A DNA stretch of 60,156 bases from Nostoc sp. GT001 (GTDB taxonomy: Bacteria; Cyanobacteriota; Cyanobacteriia; Cyanobacteriales; Nostocaceae), in assembly GCF_030382115.1 (NCBI RefSeq), contig NZ_JAUDRJ010000003.1, forward strand, positions 3,904,989 to 3,965,144, given 5' to 3'. This document shows positions 1 through 8,816 of the stretch, piece after piece. The position numbers were made by a program, and so were the translations under genes. The notes beneath the pieces are model-generated. The model saw nothing but the letters and a program-made list of their open reading frames with translations. It did not search any database and was not told the DNA's origin. Within the stretch, counting starts at the first letter, position 1. Each line of letters starts with the position of its first letter.

Positions 1-831
1 GGTGGTGACGATTGCATCTACCCATATCCCGCATTTGCCTGTCGAGAATAACGCCAGATTCTCGTTAAATCCATTGGAACTGGCTCCCGGCGGCCCATAT
101 TTATTAAGCAAATCAACATAAAAGGCGATCGCCTCTTTCCAAGGTGGAGTATTAATTGTCGGTTGCCACTTCATGTCAAACCACCGTCCACCATAGGTAT
201 TAACCAATGTGGAAACAAATGCCATGTTTTCACCCCAACCGGGTTTTCCGCGCAGGCAAACTCCATAAACCCCATTTGCTGGATTATGGATTTTGCTTGC
301 CCATTCTCTCATCTGGGGATAAGTTGGCTGTTGAGGAACCGTAATCCCGGCTTTCTCAAACAAATCTTTTCGGTAGTACAGCATGGAACTTTCCCCATAA
401 AATGGCACGGCATAGAGTTTGCCATCGTTGGAAAGTCCTTCGCGTATAGGTTTGAGCAGGTCATTTACGTCATAGTTTGCGCCTAGATCCAAGGGTCTTA
501 ACCAATCCCGCCTAGCCCAGATTGGTGTTTCATAGGAACCAATGGTCATCACATCAAACTGCCCACCTTGGCTTGCAACATCTGTAGTTGTGCGTTGACG
601 CAACACATTTTCTTCCAGCACAACCCACCTGAGTTGAATATCAGGATTAGCTGACTCAAATTTGCGAGAAAGCCCTTGCATCACCACCATGTCGCCATTA
701 TTAACTGTGGCGATCGTCAGTCTAGTTTTCTCTGCGGCTTGCGAACGTGGTGAACAAGCGTGTAGAAGTTGCACCAGCATCACTCCAGCGAGAAATGCAA
801 CCAGCACTTTAGCGAAGCGGGGGATACGCAT
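1..831 (-). CDS. ABC transporter sugar/polyol-binding lipoprotein (3' end outside window)
   Basis: I translated this from the minus strand: an open frame begins at ATG 831 and runs without a stop to base 1 (277 codons), so the C-terminus lies beyond the window. The N-terminus has a basic start, a hydrophobic stretch and a Cys at residue 26 (LLHAC), a plausible lipoprotein signal. The body resembles family 1 extracellular solute-binding proteins (YAVPFYGESSMLYYRKDLFEKAG region; GGRWFD; CGIWVD near the end). Such proteins capture sugars or polyols in the periplasm for an ABC importer; the permeases would be expected further left. It is divergent from a dehydrogenase and close to a SorC-type regulator, which suggests a catabolic uptake cluster. 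The substrate is inferred only. A start at 836 reads into a stop after 18 codons and was rejected. Confidence 0.8.
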   Translation of the reverse strand, partial: MRIPRFAKVLVAFLAGVMLVQLLHACSPRSQAAEKTRLTIATVNNGDMVVMQGLSRKFESANPDIQLRWVVLEENVLRQRTTTDVASQGGQFDVMTIGSYETPIWARRDWLRPLDLGANYDVNDLLKPIREGLSNDGKLYAVPFYGESSMLYYRKDLFEKAGITVPQQPTYPQMREWASKIHNPANGVYGVCLRGKPGWGENMAFVSTLVNTYGGRWFDMKWQPTINTPPWKEAIAFYVDLLNKYGPPGASSNGFNENLALFSTGKCGIWVDAIVTT

Positions 832-886
832 CGCATGACTCCTTTAAAGTAAAGAAACCGAACGAAATAAATTTTTGATTTTATGC

Positions 887-916
887 TCTATTTTTGGGCA
901 AAAGCTCAATAATAGA
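887..916. promoter_or_regulatory. Candidate operator between the binding-protein and dehydrogenase genes
   Basis: The 149-bp divergent spacer contains TCTATTTTTGGGCA at 887-900. It is bracketed by an inverted TCTATT/AATAGA pair (887-892, 911-916), with an inner TTGGGC (894-899) facing GCTCAA (904-909). A 13/14 match to the 14-mer occurs upstream of the SorC-type regulator at 1811-1824. I infer a binding site for that regulator; no footprint exists to confirm it. Confidence 0.45.
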
Positions 917-980
917 AATCATACCAATCTCATTTGAATGACGACGATTTGCAACAATTCTTCAATAAGAGGTTTAAACT

Positions 981-1784
981 ATGACAGCGAAAGCAACCTA
1001 TCACTTTGCGGGTAAGACCATCCTAATTACGGGCGGTGCGGGAGATATTGGCAAGGCAACTGCACAGCGTTTTGCCGCCAATGGTGCAGGTGTAGCGCTC
1101 CTAGATTTGAATGAACCGAAGATGGCAGATGTGGCTCAGGAACTAAAAAACTACAACGTTCCAGTTGGCACATTTCGCTGTGATGTTACATCTGCTGATG
1201 ATGTTGCCAAAGCTTTTACTGGTGCTGTAGAGCAGCTTGGGCGGATTGATTATGTATTTAACAACGCAGGTTATCAAGGAGTGTTTGCCAAAACCGACGA
1301 ATATCCTGAAGACGACTTTCAAAAGGTGATTGACATCAATGTTATCGGCGTTTTCCACATTCTCAAGACGGCTGCCCAGCAACTACGTGATGCGGGTGGA
1401 GGTGCGATCGTCAATATGGCGAGTTATGCAGGCGTAGTCGGGCCGCCAAATATGCTAGCTTATGGTGCTTCCAAGTTTGCGGTGATTGGAATGACTCAGA
1501 CAGCAGCGAAAGATTTGGCTCCTTACGGCATTCGGGTGAATGCACTCTCACCTGCGCTCATCGGCCCTGGTTTTATGTGGACGCGGCAAACAGAATTACA
1601 AGCAGCAGTAGGTTCCCAGTACTTTGACGCCGATCCCAAAGTGGTTGAGCAACAGATGATCAATTCAGTCCCAATGCGGCGTCTAGGAAGCTTGGAGGAG
1701 GTGGCGAGTGGGGTAGCGTTTCTGATGAGCCAAGAGGCAAGCTACATTACTGGGTTTAACTTGGAGGTTACTGGGGGAGAATAG
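981..1784 (+). CDS. Short-chain dehydrogenase/reductase, probably polyol dehydrogenase
   Basis: A classical SDR of 267 aa, normal length for the family. The Rossmann motif TGGAGDIG is at residues 17-24. Asp42 after strand 2 argues for NAD+ rather than NADP+. NNAG is at 94-97, and the catalytic set is Asn120, Ser148, Tyr161 and Lys165. The ATG has an AGAGG-like ribosome site a few bases upstream. Its neighbours (a sugar-binding lipoprotein on the opposite strand and a SorC-type regulator 98 bp downstream) suggest it oxidises a polyol or sugar brought in by the transporter. The exact substrate cannot be read from sequence. Confidence 0.85.
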   Translation: MTAKATYHFAGKTILITGGAGDIGKATAQRFAANGAGVALLDLNEPKMADVAQELKNYNVPVGTFRCDVTSADDVAKAFTGAVEQLGRIDYVFNNAGYQGVFAKTDEYPEDDFQKVIDINVIGVFHILKTAAQQLRDAGGGAIVNMASYAGVVGPPNMLAYGASKFAVIGMTQTAAKDLAPYGIRVNALSPALIGPGFMWTRQTELQAAVGSQYFDADPKVVEQQMINSVPMRRLGSLEEVASGVAFLMSQEASYITGFNLEVTGGE

Positions 1785-1798
1785 AATTTTAAATATAT

Positions 1799-1824
1799 TT
1801 GAGCAAATATTCTATCTTTGGGCA
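1799..1824. promoter_or_regulatory. Candidate operator upstream of the SorC-type regulator
   Basis: Two half-sites, TTGAGCA (1799-1805) and TTGGGCA (1818-1824), lie in direct orientation in the 98-bp gap before the regulator gene. TCTATCTTTGGGCA (1811-1824) matches the motif at 887-900 in 13 of 14 bases. This would fit autoregulation by the SorC-type protein; inference only. Confidence 0.4.
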
Positions 1825-1882
1825 TATAATCTAAAAAATTCAAACATACCTTTGATAGATACATAGCTTTTGCAGGTGGTAT

Positions 1883-2860
1883 ATGGGAGAACCTTTTTTG
1901 GAGCGGCGCGATGCGCCCCATCGTGCTCGCAAATTAGACTTGGCTGCTCATGCTGCTTGGCTCTATTACATCGCTAGCAATACCCAAGAAGAAATTGCCG
2001 CAAAGCTCAATGTGTCCCGGCAAGCTGCACAACGCCTAGTGGCACTGGCAGTCAGTGAAAAATTGATTAAATTTCGACTCGATCATCCTTTGAGTGAATG
2101 TATTGCTTTGGCTGAGTCATTACGCGATCGCTTTGCTCTGTCGCTTTGTGAAGTAGTACCAACTGATGCAGGCAGTGGTGATACATTATACGGAATTGGT
2201 ATATGTGCTGCCACCCACTTAGAGGCTTATCTGATGGCTAAAACCCCAACGATACTAGCGTTGTCATCAGGTCGGACATTGCGAGCAATGGTGGAGCAGA
2301 TTCCCTCAATGAACCAACCCCAGCATAAGATTGTGTCAATTATTGGGAACATGTCCCACTCTGGGCGTGCAGGTCGCCACGAAGTGGTCATGCATTTATC
2401 TGATCGCGTCGGTTCCCAAGCTTACCCAGTGCCGACTCCAGTTGTTGCGACTAGCATTGAAGAACGAGAACTTTTGCAGACTCAGCGATCGTTTATCACC
2501 GTCAAAACTCTTGCCGAGCAAGCCAAAGTAACCTTTGTCGGAATTAGTCACATTGCCTGGAATGCCCCATTACATCAAGACGGCTTCATCAATGACGATG
2601 AGGTGGCTGAATTGATTGAACTGGGAGCAGTCGGAGAAATTGCAGGTTGGGCTTACAGCGATCGCGGAGTATTACTGCAAGAAGGGACAAACAGTCGAGT
2701 TGCTAGTGTAGCCCTCGAACAACCGGCTCATCGACTAATTATTGGTGTGGCAGGCAGTGCGAAAAAGGCGGAGGCGATTTTGGCTGCTCTACATGGCAAG
2801 TTAATTACAGGGCTGATTACCGATGAAGCCGCTGCCCAAGCCATTCTTTCTAGAGTTTAG
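1883..2860 (+). CDS. SorC/DeoR-type sugar-binding transcriptional regulator
   Basis: A 325-aa protein of SorC-family length. A helix-turn-helix lies at about residues 34-55 (TQEEIAAKLNVSRQAAQRL). It is followed by a long sugar-phosphate-isomerase-like effector domain, including TILALSSGRTLRAMV and a C-terminal HRLIIGVAGSAKKAEAIL segment. SorC proteins bind phosphorylated sugars or polyols and control adjacent uptake and catabolic genes. It is co-directional with the dehydrogenase and probably regulates it and the divergent binding protein. The effector is unknown. Confidence 0.85.
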   Translation: MGEPFLERRDAPHRARKLDLAAHAAWLYYIASNTQEEIAAKLNVSRQAAQRLVALAVSEKLIKFRLDHPLSECIALAESLRDRFALSLCEVVPTDAGSGDTLYGIGICAATHLEAYLMAKTPTILALSSGRTLRAMVEQIPSMNQPQHKIVSIIGNMSHSGRAGRHEVVMHLSDRVGSQAYPVPTPVVATSIEERELLQTQRSFITVKTLAEQAKVTFVGISHIAWNAPLHQDGFINDDEVAELIELGAVGEIAGWAYSDRGVLLQEGTNSRVASVALEQPAHRLIIGVAGSAKKAEAILAALHGKLITGLITDEAAAQAILSRV

Positions 2861-2900
2861 TAAGGGACTTGAGTGAAAATAAAGTACCAATAAATCGAGT

Positions 2901-2964
2901 TTCGACTGCGCTCAACCCTCAGATGTCGAGAGTTGAGCGCAGCGATGCACTGAGCGCAGTCGAA
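2901..2964. repeat. Long inverted repeat, possible terminator
   Basis: TTCGACTGCGCTCA (2901-2914) is the exact reverse complement of TGAGCGCAGTCGAA (2951-2964). A nested pair, CTGCGCTCAAC (2906-2916) and GTTGAGCGCAG (2932-2942), also exists. It lies between two convergent genes. Related GAGCG/TCGA-rich sequences occur near 51.0 kb and 58.0 kb, so this is a dispersed Nostoc-type palindrome. Confidence 0.75.
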
Positions 2965-3019
2965 GTGTCGAAACCCTCCTGGCTGGGACACTATTAACCC
3001 GCAGATCCCTAAGTTAGCT

Positions 3020-3769
3020 TTAATGTTCTTGTCCCGTTGGTCGGATGAGGATTTCGTTGACATTAACGCGTGGCGGTTGGGTAACGGCATAAACGATCGC
3101 AGCAGCAACGTCTTCGCTTTGCAGAGGTGTAATTGCCTTGCGTCGTTCTTCAATCCGTTGTTTGGCAACGGGATCGGTAATTTGGCTGTCAATTTCCGTA
3201 TCCACCAAACCAGGTTCGATTATCGTGACGCGGATGTTGTCTTTATGGACTTCTTGACGCAATGCTTCAGACAGAGCATTAACACCCCATTTGGTAGCAT
3301 TGTAAACACCAACGCCCGCCCGTGCTGTCCGGCCAGCCACAGAGGAGATATTGACTATATGCCCCGATTTTTGCGCCTTCAACAGAGGCAAAACGGCATG
3401 AGTAGCATATAGCAGTCCTAATACGTTGAGGTCAAACGATCGCCGCCAGTCTGAGCTATTTCCAGCTTCAATAGTGCCCAGTAAGGCAATCCCTGCATTA
3501 TTTACAAGGATATCGACCCTTCCCAATTCTGCATTTGCCTTTGCCACCAAGTTATTTACCTGAGTTTCATCAGTCATATCGGTGACAATAGGCAATGCCT
3601 TGCCACCATTAGCTTCAATGCGTTCTGCTAACGCCTGAATGCGATCGCCACGCCTAGCAGCAAGCACTACTATTGCTCCTTCAGTTGCCAAGGCGATCGC
3701 AGTTGCTTCTCCAATTCCCGCTGAAGCACCAGTGATAATTGCTACTTTTCCCTCTAATTTTCCTGTCAT
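3020..3769 (-). CDS. NADP-type short-chain dehydrogenase/reductase
   Basis: A 249-aa classical SDR. TGASAGIG is at 13-20, and Arg39-Arg40 after strand 2 favours NADP(H). NNAG is at 90-93, with catalytic Ser142/143, Tyr156 and Lys160 (YNATK). It resembles the YdfG/clavaldehyde-dehydrogenase-like branch of broad-specificity 3-hydroxy/aldehyde reductases, so the substrate is uncertain. It follows a drug-exporter gene on the same strand after 54 bp, separated by a short tandem repeat, so co-transcription is possible. It is unrelated in detail to the dehydrogenase at 981. Confidence 0.85.
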   Translation of the reverse strand: MTGKLEGKVAIITGASAGIGEATAIALATEGAIVVLAARRGDRIQALAERIEANGGKALPIVTDMTDETQVNNLVAKANAELGRVDILVNNAGIALLGTIEAGNSSDWRRSFDLNVLGLLYATHAVLPLLKAQKSGHIVNISSVAGRTARAGVGVYNATKWGVNALSEALRQEVHKDNIRVTIIEPGLVDTEIDSQITDPVAKQRIEERRKAITPLQSEDVAAAIVYAVTQPPRVNVNEILIRPTGQEH

Positions 3770-3803
3770 TTACCTAACTCCTTAGTAATTGATAATTGGG
3801 CAT

Positions 3804-3832
3804 TAGGAGTGCTGAGTTAGGAGTTAGGAGTT
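3804..3832. repeat. Short tandem repeat (TTAGGAG type)
   Basis: Repeats of GAGTTAG(GAGTTAG) sit between the SDR and exporter genes and overlap the exporter's last codons. This is the short-tandem-repeat class common in heterocystous cyanobacteria. Confidence 0.75.
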
Positions 3833-5296
3833 TTGTTTATCTCCTTGTCCCCTTGTCCTCCCCTGCTCCCCTGCCCCCCCTCTACCGATCCTTAAAACAG
3901 ACGCAACAGCTGCCCCACACAGTATTAGGGCTGCGAAGCGAAAAGTTCCTTGGAACCCTGCAACGATCGCATCAGGAGGGGCGACAGAGACATCTGCACC
4001 CGCAGACATGCTTGCGATTAAGGCTCCAAATACTGCCCCGATTACAGAAACTCCTACGGTGTTACCTGATGTACGTGATAAAGACAGCAGCCCAGAAGCA
4101 ATCCCTAGCCGTTCCCTCGGTACTGATCCCATAACAGTGCTGTTATTGGGCGATTGGAATAAACCCAGACCAATGCCGTAAATAAAATAGCGCGATACAT
4201 AACCTAACTCAGTAATTTGAGCGTCAAAGGTGCTAATCCCCAGACAGCCGCCAATCATCAACCCCAACCCAATTGAACTGATTAGTCGAGCGCCAAAACG
4301 GTCTGAAAGTATTCCAGCTAGTGGGGCAATTAACCCACTAAGTACAGGTGACACGGCTAGTAATAGCCCTACTTTTACCGTCGGATATTGCTTGACCCTC
4401 TCTAGAAAGAAAGGGACGATGAGTAGCGAACCGCCAATAACAATGAATGCTAGCCAGCCACTTAGCAAACCCATACTCAACTGAAGATTGCGAAACAGCT
4501 TTAGCTCTAATAGTGGCTGCTTTAGAATCGCTTCAACTACCAAAAAAGTCGTGAAACTTACAGTGGCGATCGCTAATAATACTAATGCATTGGTACTGCC
4601 AAAGCCCTGGCTTTGCCCTAGCGTCATACCTAAACCAAAACTACCTAGAGTCAATAAAGCCAATATGGCTCCCAAAAAGTCAAATTTCTGTTTACCTTCA
4701 ATGCGTGCAGAAGGTGGTACCACACGAGCTATTAAGAAACTAGCGATAATCCCCAAGGGTACATTGATGAAGAATATACTATGCCAGCCTGACCAGCTTA
4801 AAAGCAATCCGCCAGCAGAGGGGCCAAAAGCAATTCCCAGTGACACTACACTACCGATGACGCCAACAGCCCGACCTCGTTCGGAAGAGGGAAAAACTTC
4901 TGCGATGATTGCTAAACCCAGTCCAGAAATGAACACAGCGCCTAATCCTTGAAGTGCCCGAAAGGCGATCAACCACTCGATACTAGGTGCAAAACCACAC
5001 AATAGCGAACTGAAAGTGAATAGAACAAGTCCCCCCTGGTATAAGGACTTCTTACCCCACATATCTCCTAAGCGGGTTGCTCCCAAAACTAAACCGGAAC
5101 TGACCAACTGGTAACTCAATACAGCCCATTGAGTCGTAGGGAAATTAGTGCCAAAGGCTTGTACTAATGTGGGCAAAGCAACATTAATGATGCCCACATC
5201 CAGGGTAGACATGAATACCCCAAGTCCGACACCGAGTAAGACCCAATTTTTTTGAGAGCCTGATAAAGCCAGAGGTTCTGCTTGGAATTGTGCCAA
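3824..5296 (-). CDS. MFS drug exporter, DHA2 (EmrB/QacA-like) family
   Basis: A 490-aa integral membrane protein with about 14 hydrophobic segments. Motifs include LDVGIINVALPTL in segment 1 and GDMWGKKSLYQGG between segments 2 and 3, both typical of 14-TM proton/drug antiporters. The start is a TTG at 5294-5296, supported by a strong GGTGGAGG ribosome site (complement of 5304-5311). The last ~19 residues are Gly/Arg/Gln-rich and are encoded by a GGGGAGCAGGGGA-type spacer repeat. The natural stop was therefore probably lost and the frame extended into repeat DNA. The exported compound is unknown. Confidence 0.85.
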   Translation of the reverse strand: MAQFQAEPLALSGSQKNWVLLGVGLGVFMSTLDVGIINVALPTLVQAFGTNFPTTQWAVLSYQLVSSGLVLGATRLGDMWGKKSLYQGGLVLFTFSSLLCGFAPSIEWLIAFRALQGLGAVFISGLGLAIIAEVFPSSERGRAVGVIGSVVSLGIAFGPSAGGLLLSWSGWHSIFFINVPLGIIASFLIARVVPPSARIEGKQKFDFLGAILALLTLGSFGLGMTLGQSQGFGSTNALVLLAIATVSFTTFLVVEAILKQPLLELKLFRNLQLSMGLLSGWLAFIVIGGSLLIVPFFLERVKQYPTVKVGLLLAVSPVLSGLIAPLAGILSDRFGARLISSIGLGLMIGGCLGISTFDAQITELGYVSRYFIYGIGLGLFQSPNNSTVMGSVPRERLGIASGLLSLSRTSGNTVGVSVIGAVFGALIASMSAGADVSVAPPDAIVAGFQGTFRFAALILCGAAVASVLRIGRGGAGEQGRTRGQGDKQNS

Positions 5297-5785
5297 CGTT
5301 TAGCCTCCACCTTTGACTTTACGGTTGTGAATAGTTTGCATACGTATATTCATTGTAGGATGCTATTCTCGCTACTAAGTTAAGGAAACTAAATTCCCTA
5401 ACATTGGCGATTTTGTTGAATGCGATGCCTGCGGCGGGCGTAGCGATCGCAGCAAGCACTTCCTTGAGAAATGCTCTGGATGAATTGAAAAATTCCGGTT
5501 TATGTCAGGTATCTAGTTCTCCATCGGCAAGGCGGCTTTTCCACTTGTCATATATTTGGTAGAGTACTTAAGTACTCTTAACTTTGCACTCCTTCGGCTA
5601 TATCAACAATAGTATTCAACAAAGTACGGTAATTTGATGGAGTTACTGTAATTGAGACTAGTTAGCAAACTATCATAGACAACTCTCAGAAGCAAGCTCT
5701 AAAGAAAATGGAGAATAGGGAATGGGAAATGTCAATTATTAAAGTCACATGTGCAACTGCAAATAAGTACGTTTTTGTATAAGCA
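5297..5785. other. Intergenic, no gene seen
   Basis: 489 bp between divergent genes. It contains a GC-rich palindromic repeat fragment around 5423-5452 (CCTGCGGCGGGCGTAGCG followed by HIP1) and otherwise AT-rich DNA that must hold both promoters. No RNA gene or conserved ORF was recognised. Confidence 0.5.
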
Positions 5786-6235
5786 ATGACTCAAAAAGCT
5801 GCCTTATCTCAATTTGCTTTAGGATTTATTGCAGGCTTTGTGTCTGTTTTGCTATTTCATCAAGGTGTGTTGGCGCTGCTACATGCAGTAAATTTTACAC
5901 CTCGCGCTCCTTATTCAACTGCACCAACACAACCATTAGAAATCCCGCAAATTTGGTCAAATGCTTTCTGGGGAGGAATTTGGGGACTGATTTTGGTAGT
6001 AATTGCACCTCGTTTTCGACATGATAAAAACTATTGGTTAGGAGCTTTAGTCTTTGGTGCAATTGCTCCGACGCTAGTGGCTTGGTTTGTGGTTGCACCA
6101 CTCAAGGGTCAACCCATCGCTGGCGGCTGGAAACTTGTGGGAATAGTGACAGGTTTATTGGTTAACGGTGCTTGGGGCGTGGGAACCGCCGGGTTGCTGA
6201 GATTATTCTCTAGGAGGCAATTGTTTAACAGCTAG
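5786..6235 (+). CDS. Small membrane protein of unknown function
   Basis: 149 aa with four hydrophobic segments (about residues 9-32, 60-77, 85-105 and 118-142). Between segments 1 and 2 is a Pro-rich external loop. The fold of helices separated by short loops is typical of a conserved cyanobacterial hypothetical protein. No catalytic motif is visible and no function is proposed. It stands alone, with long spacers on both sides. Confidence 0.65.
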   Translation: MTQKAALSQFALGFIAGFVSVLLFHQGVLALLHAVNFTPRAPYSTAPTQPLEIPQIWSNAFWGGIWGLILVVIAPRFRHDKNYWLGALVFGAIAPTLVAWFVVAPLKGQPIAGGWKLVGIVTGLLVNGAWGVGTAGLLRLFSRRQLFNS

Positions 6236-6541
6236 AGTTTTAGGCACTTCTAAGTAAGTGGGTAATGTTTAGTATCATCAAAACTAACCAAAATAGCTTG
6301 TTCCTTTACTTCAGCAGAAGGTTGAAAATGTGTATATTATTATTTGAGAATAATCGGTCAAAAAATAGCGATCGCATTATTCGCGTTAGACCATTTCTGT
6401 ATAAAGATGCGTAGAAAGAACCTCACTGCCTGCGGCACTTCCCCGCAAGTTCGCGGGAGTTGGGAAGGTTCAAAATAATGTGCAGCTTCACAGAGAATTG
6501 GTATTACTCAGTAAATCAAAGATAAAAATAATTTAATTACA
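6236..6541. other. Intergenic, no gene seen
   Basis: 306 bp, AT-rich. It includes a HIP1 site and a small palindrome near 6442-6458 (CCCCGCAAGTTCGCGGG). It probably carries the promoter of the next gene. Confidence 0.4.
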
Positions 6542-7570
6542 ATGGATAATTTTGGGATTTACACACTTGCTAATGACGTGGTATTTGACCAACTAGTAGC
6601 CTTGCTAAATAGTATTGAGGTGAATGTTAGTGCAGATATTCCTATTTGTATCATTCCCTATGATGACCGCTTAGAGCGAGTTAAGCAGGAGATACATTCT
6701 CGATCTAATGTTACCCTATTTGACGATAAAAGCTCGATTCAAAAATGGGATGATTTTGCCGTTCAAGTTTGGAATGCTTATCCAATAAATAGCCGGAAAA
6801 ATAAGCCTTCTATGGAATGGAACAAAAAAAATAATTTAATCAGAAAAATGTGTGCTTTTGATGGTGAGTTTGAAAAATTTGTGTTTTATGATGCTGATAG
6901 TTTGGCAATGAATAAGCTGGACAAGGTTTTAGAAAAACTAGACCAATACGACTTTGTGTTTGATGACTGGGAACACACAAAACAAACTTCAGTTGCAGCT
7001 TTCGACTTGCCGAAGTTAGAACAAAAAATGTCTTTGTCTGAATCTGAAATCAGACGAAAAATACACTGTTCTAGTTTTTTTGGTTCAAAAAGGGGTATTT
7101 TAGGCACTGAAGAGTTAAAAATACTCAAAAAGCGATTGATAGAAGATAAAGAAGTCGAATGGATTAATGAACTTGCTTGGTGGTGTGACGCAGATTTATT
7201 TAGTTACATGACTTTCAGAATTGCTCGGTCGCTATTTAACTTTACACTCAGTCCTAATGGCGAAGATAGAACTGGCAACTGTGCTAGTGTAAATCTATTT
7301 GTGAACATTGATAATGTTCTTTACAACCAACAGGGATTAAAACCAATTCATCGTCTTCACTATATGGGCTATGGTGCTATTGAATTTGCCCGCTTGTGTA
7401 AAGGTGAGGATGTTAATATTTGTTACAAAAATGAATTTTTACACTATCGCTTTCTGAAGCAACCAGAGCAAAAACCGAAGCGATTAAAGCCACCTAGTAT
7501 AGCGGCTAGAAGCAATCGATTTATCAAAAAAGTTTGGAATAAAATTAATCAAACTATTTCCTACACTTAG
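6542..7570 (+). CDS. Glycosyltransferase-like protein (GT-A fold suspected)
   Basis: 342 aa, not confidently placed. FVFYDADSLAMN at about residues 112-123 resembles the DxD metal and nucleotide-sugar site of GT-A/GT8-like transferases. The N-terminus (IYTLANDVVFDQLVALLNSI) looks like the first strand and helix of such a fold. The C-terminus is basic and probably peripheral. From memory it resembles a cyanobacterial family named after Npun_R2821/R2822; this was not checked. A family 2 glycosyltransferase gene follows on the same strand after 225 bp, supporting a role in surface polysaccharide or glycolipid synthesis. Confidence 0.6.
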   Translation: MDNFGIYTLANDVVFDQLVALLNSIEVNVSADIPICIIPYDDRLERVKQEIHSRSNVTLFDDKSSIQKWDDFAVQVWNAYPINSRKNKPSMEWNKKNNLIRKMCAFDGEFEKFVFYDADSLAMNKLDKVLEKLDQYDFVFDDWEHTKQTSVAAFDLPKLEQKMSLSESEIRRKIHCSSFFGSKRGILGTEELKILKKRLIEDKEVEWINELAWWCDADLFSYMTFRIARSLFNFTLSPNGEDRTGNCASVNLFVNIDNVLYNQQGLKPIHRLHYMGYGAIEFARLCKGEDVNICYKNEFLHYRFLKQPEQKPKRLKPPSIAARSNRFIKKVWNKINQTISYT

Positions 7571-7621
7571 CTTTTGCCCAGCCTTGCTCATTGGTTAAAA
7601 CGCTGGTTAATCAGCTATTTC

Positions 7622-7714
7622 GGACTTGTGTATACACCGTAGTGATGCCTTGGGGGGAAATATCTGGTGGAGGGAGTTAGAGGGGGTGGGAAGGACTTGT
7701 GTATACACTGTAGC
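7622..7714 (+). repeat. Two direct copies of the family D end sequence
   Basis: GGACTTGTGTATACACCGTAG (7622-7642) and GGACTTGTGTATACACTGTAG (7693-7713) are 71 bp apart in the same orientation. They match the terminal sequence of the 170-bp family D element at 48653-48822. They are isolated ends or remnants, with no paired inverted partner here. Confidence 0.65.
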
Positions 7715-7795
7715 TCCTTGCTAAAAGTAGGGGTTAAGGGGTGGCGTGTTAAGGGCTTTTGCAAGAATATGTATTATGCGTTTAGTTCGTGAGCA

Positions 7796-8767
7796 ATGTC
7801 CACTCTACATATTGCAAAAATGCCTAAAGTTAGTGTTTCCATTCCTACGTTTAATCGAGTTAATTTACTGCCTTTTGCAATTGACAGTGTACTCAACCAG
7901 TCTGAGCAAGACTTTGAGCTAATTATTTGTGATGACGGTTCTAGCGATCGCACACCCGAATTGATGTCACAATACACAGACAATCGGATTAAATATATCC
8001 GTCATCAGCAAAATATTGGTAAAAGTAATAATATGCGCTCTGGCTTTGATGCTGCCACTGGTGAATATTTTATTAAATTTGATGATGACGACCGACTAAC
8101 ACCCGATTTTCTCGCAAGTACAGCAGCTATTCTTGCTCAAGACTCTAGCATTGATTTTGTTGGTACAGACCATTGGATAATTGATATTAACAATGTCCGG
8201 GATGAGGTAAAAACTCAAGAAAATTCTCATCGCTGGGGTAGGAAGAATTTACCCGCAGGTGTTGTAAATAATTTGTTGGAAGTCGTATTTATTCAGCAAA
8301 GCTTTCAAGTTGGAGCGACATTATTTCGCCGTAAAACCTTGCAAGAATTAGGATATATGCAGCCAAATATGCAAAATTGTGAGGATAATGATTTATTTGT
8401 GCGTCTGGCTTTGGCTGGAAAAAAGGGCTATTACTTACCAGAATTATTAATGGAATATCGCTACCATGCAGAGCAGCAAGGTATTAATCGAGCCATTCCT
8501 TATTTATTTGATAAAATTCAGTATTTAGAAAATTATAAATTTGAGTCTGAAAAATTAGAGAAAGTCAGGAAAAATCGTTTAACTGAAACGCAACTATTAT
8601 TAGGTTTACGTTTAATTGAAAAGGGTGAAACGCAAAAAGGCAGAGAGCTACTTTTAGCAGGACAGTCTTTTTCGACTGCTAAAGCTTGGACTGGTTTAGC
8701 TTTATCGTTGTTACCAGTTGGCTTGCGAGGTAAGGCGTTTAATGCACTGCGACAGATGCAGGGTTAG
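7796..8767 (+). CDS. Family 2 glycosyltransferase
   Basis: 323 aa of GT2 type. It has VSVSIPTFNRVNLL at the start, the nucleotide-binding DDGSSDRT near residues 50-57, and a DDDDR acceptor/metal motif near 95-99. Beyond about residue 230 it is helical. Two starts are possible: 7796, or ATG 7820, which would begin with MPKVSVSIP as is usual in the family. Neither has a strong ribosome site, and I slightly favour 7820. GT2 enzymes transfer sugars from nucleotide donors at the inner face of the membrane. Partnership with the preceding gene is inferred. Confidence 0.85.
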   Translation: MSTLHIAKMPKVSVSIPTFNRVNLLPFAIDSVLNQSEQDFELIICDDGSSDRTPELMSQYTDNRIKYIRHQQNIGKSNNMRSGFDAATGEYFIKFDDDDRLTPDFLASTAAILAQDSSIDFVGTDHWIIDINNVRDEVKTQENSHRWGRKNLPAGVVNNLLEVVFIQQSFQVGATLFRRKTLQELGYMQPNMQNCEDNDLFVRLALAGKKGYYLPELLMEYRYHAEQQGINRAIPYLFDKIQYLENYKFESEKLEKVRKNRLTETQLLLGLRLIEKGETQKGRELLLAGQSFSTAKAWTGLALSLLPVGLRGKAFNALRQMQG

Positions 8768-8816
8768 AGATTGATATATTGTGCAACTTACTTTTCACGT
8801 CATCTAGAAAAGCTGT

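Noticed and set aside
3796..4134. 112-aa plus-strand frame overlapping the exporter gene
   Set aside because: Antisense shadow of the exporter, with repeat-derived start.
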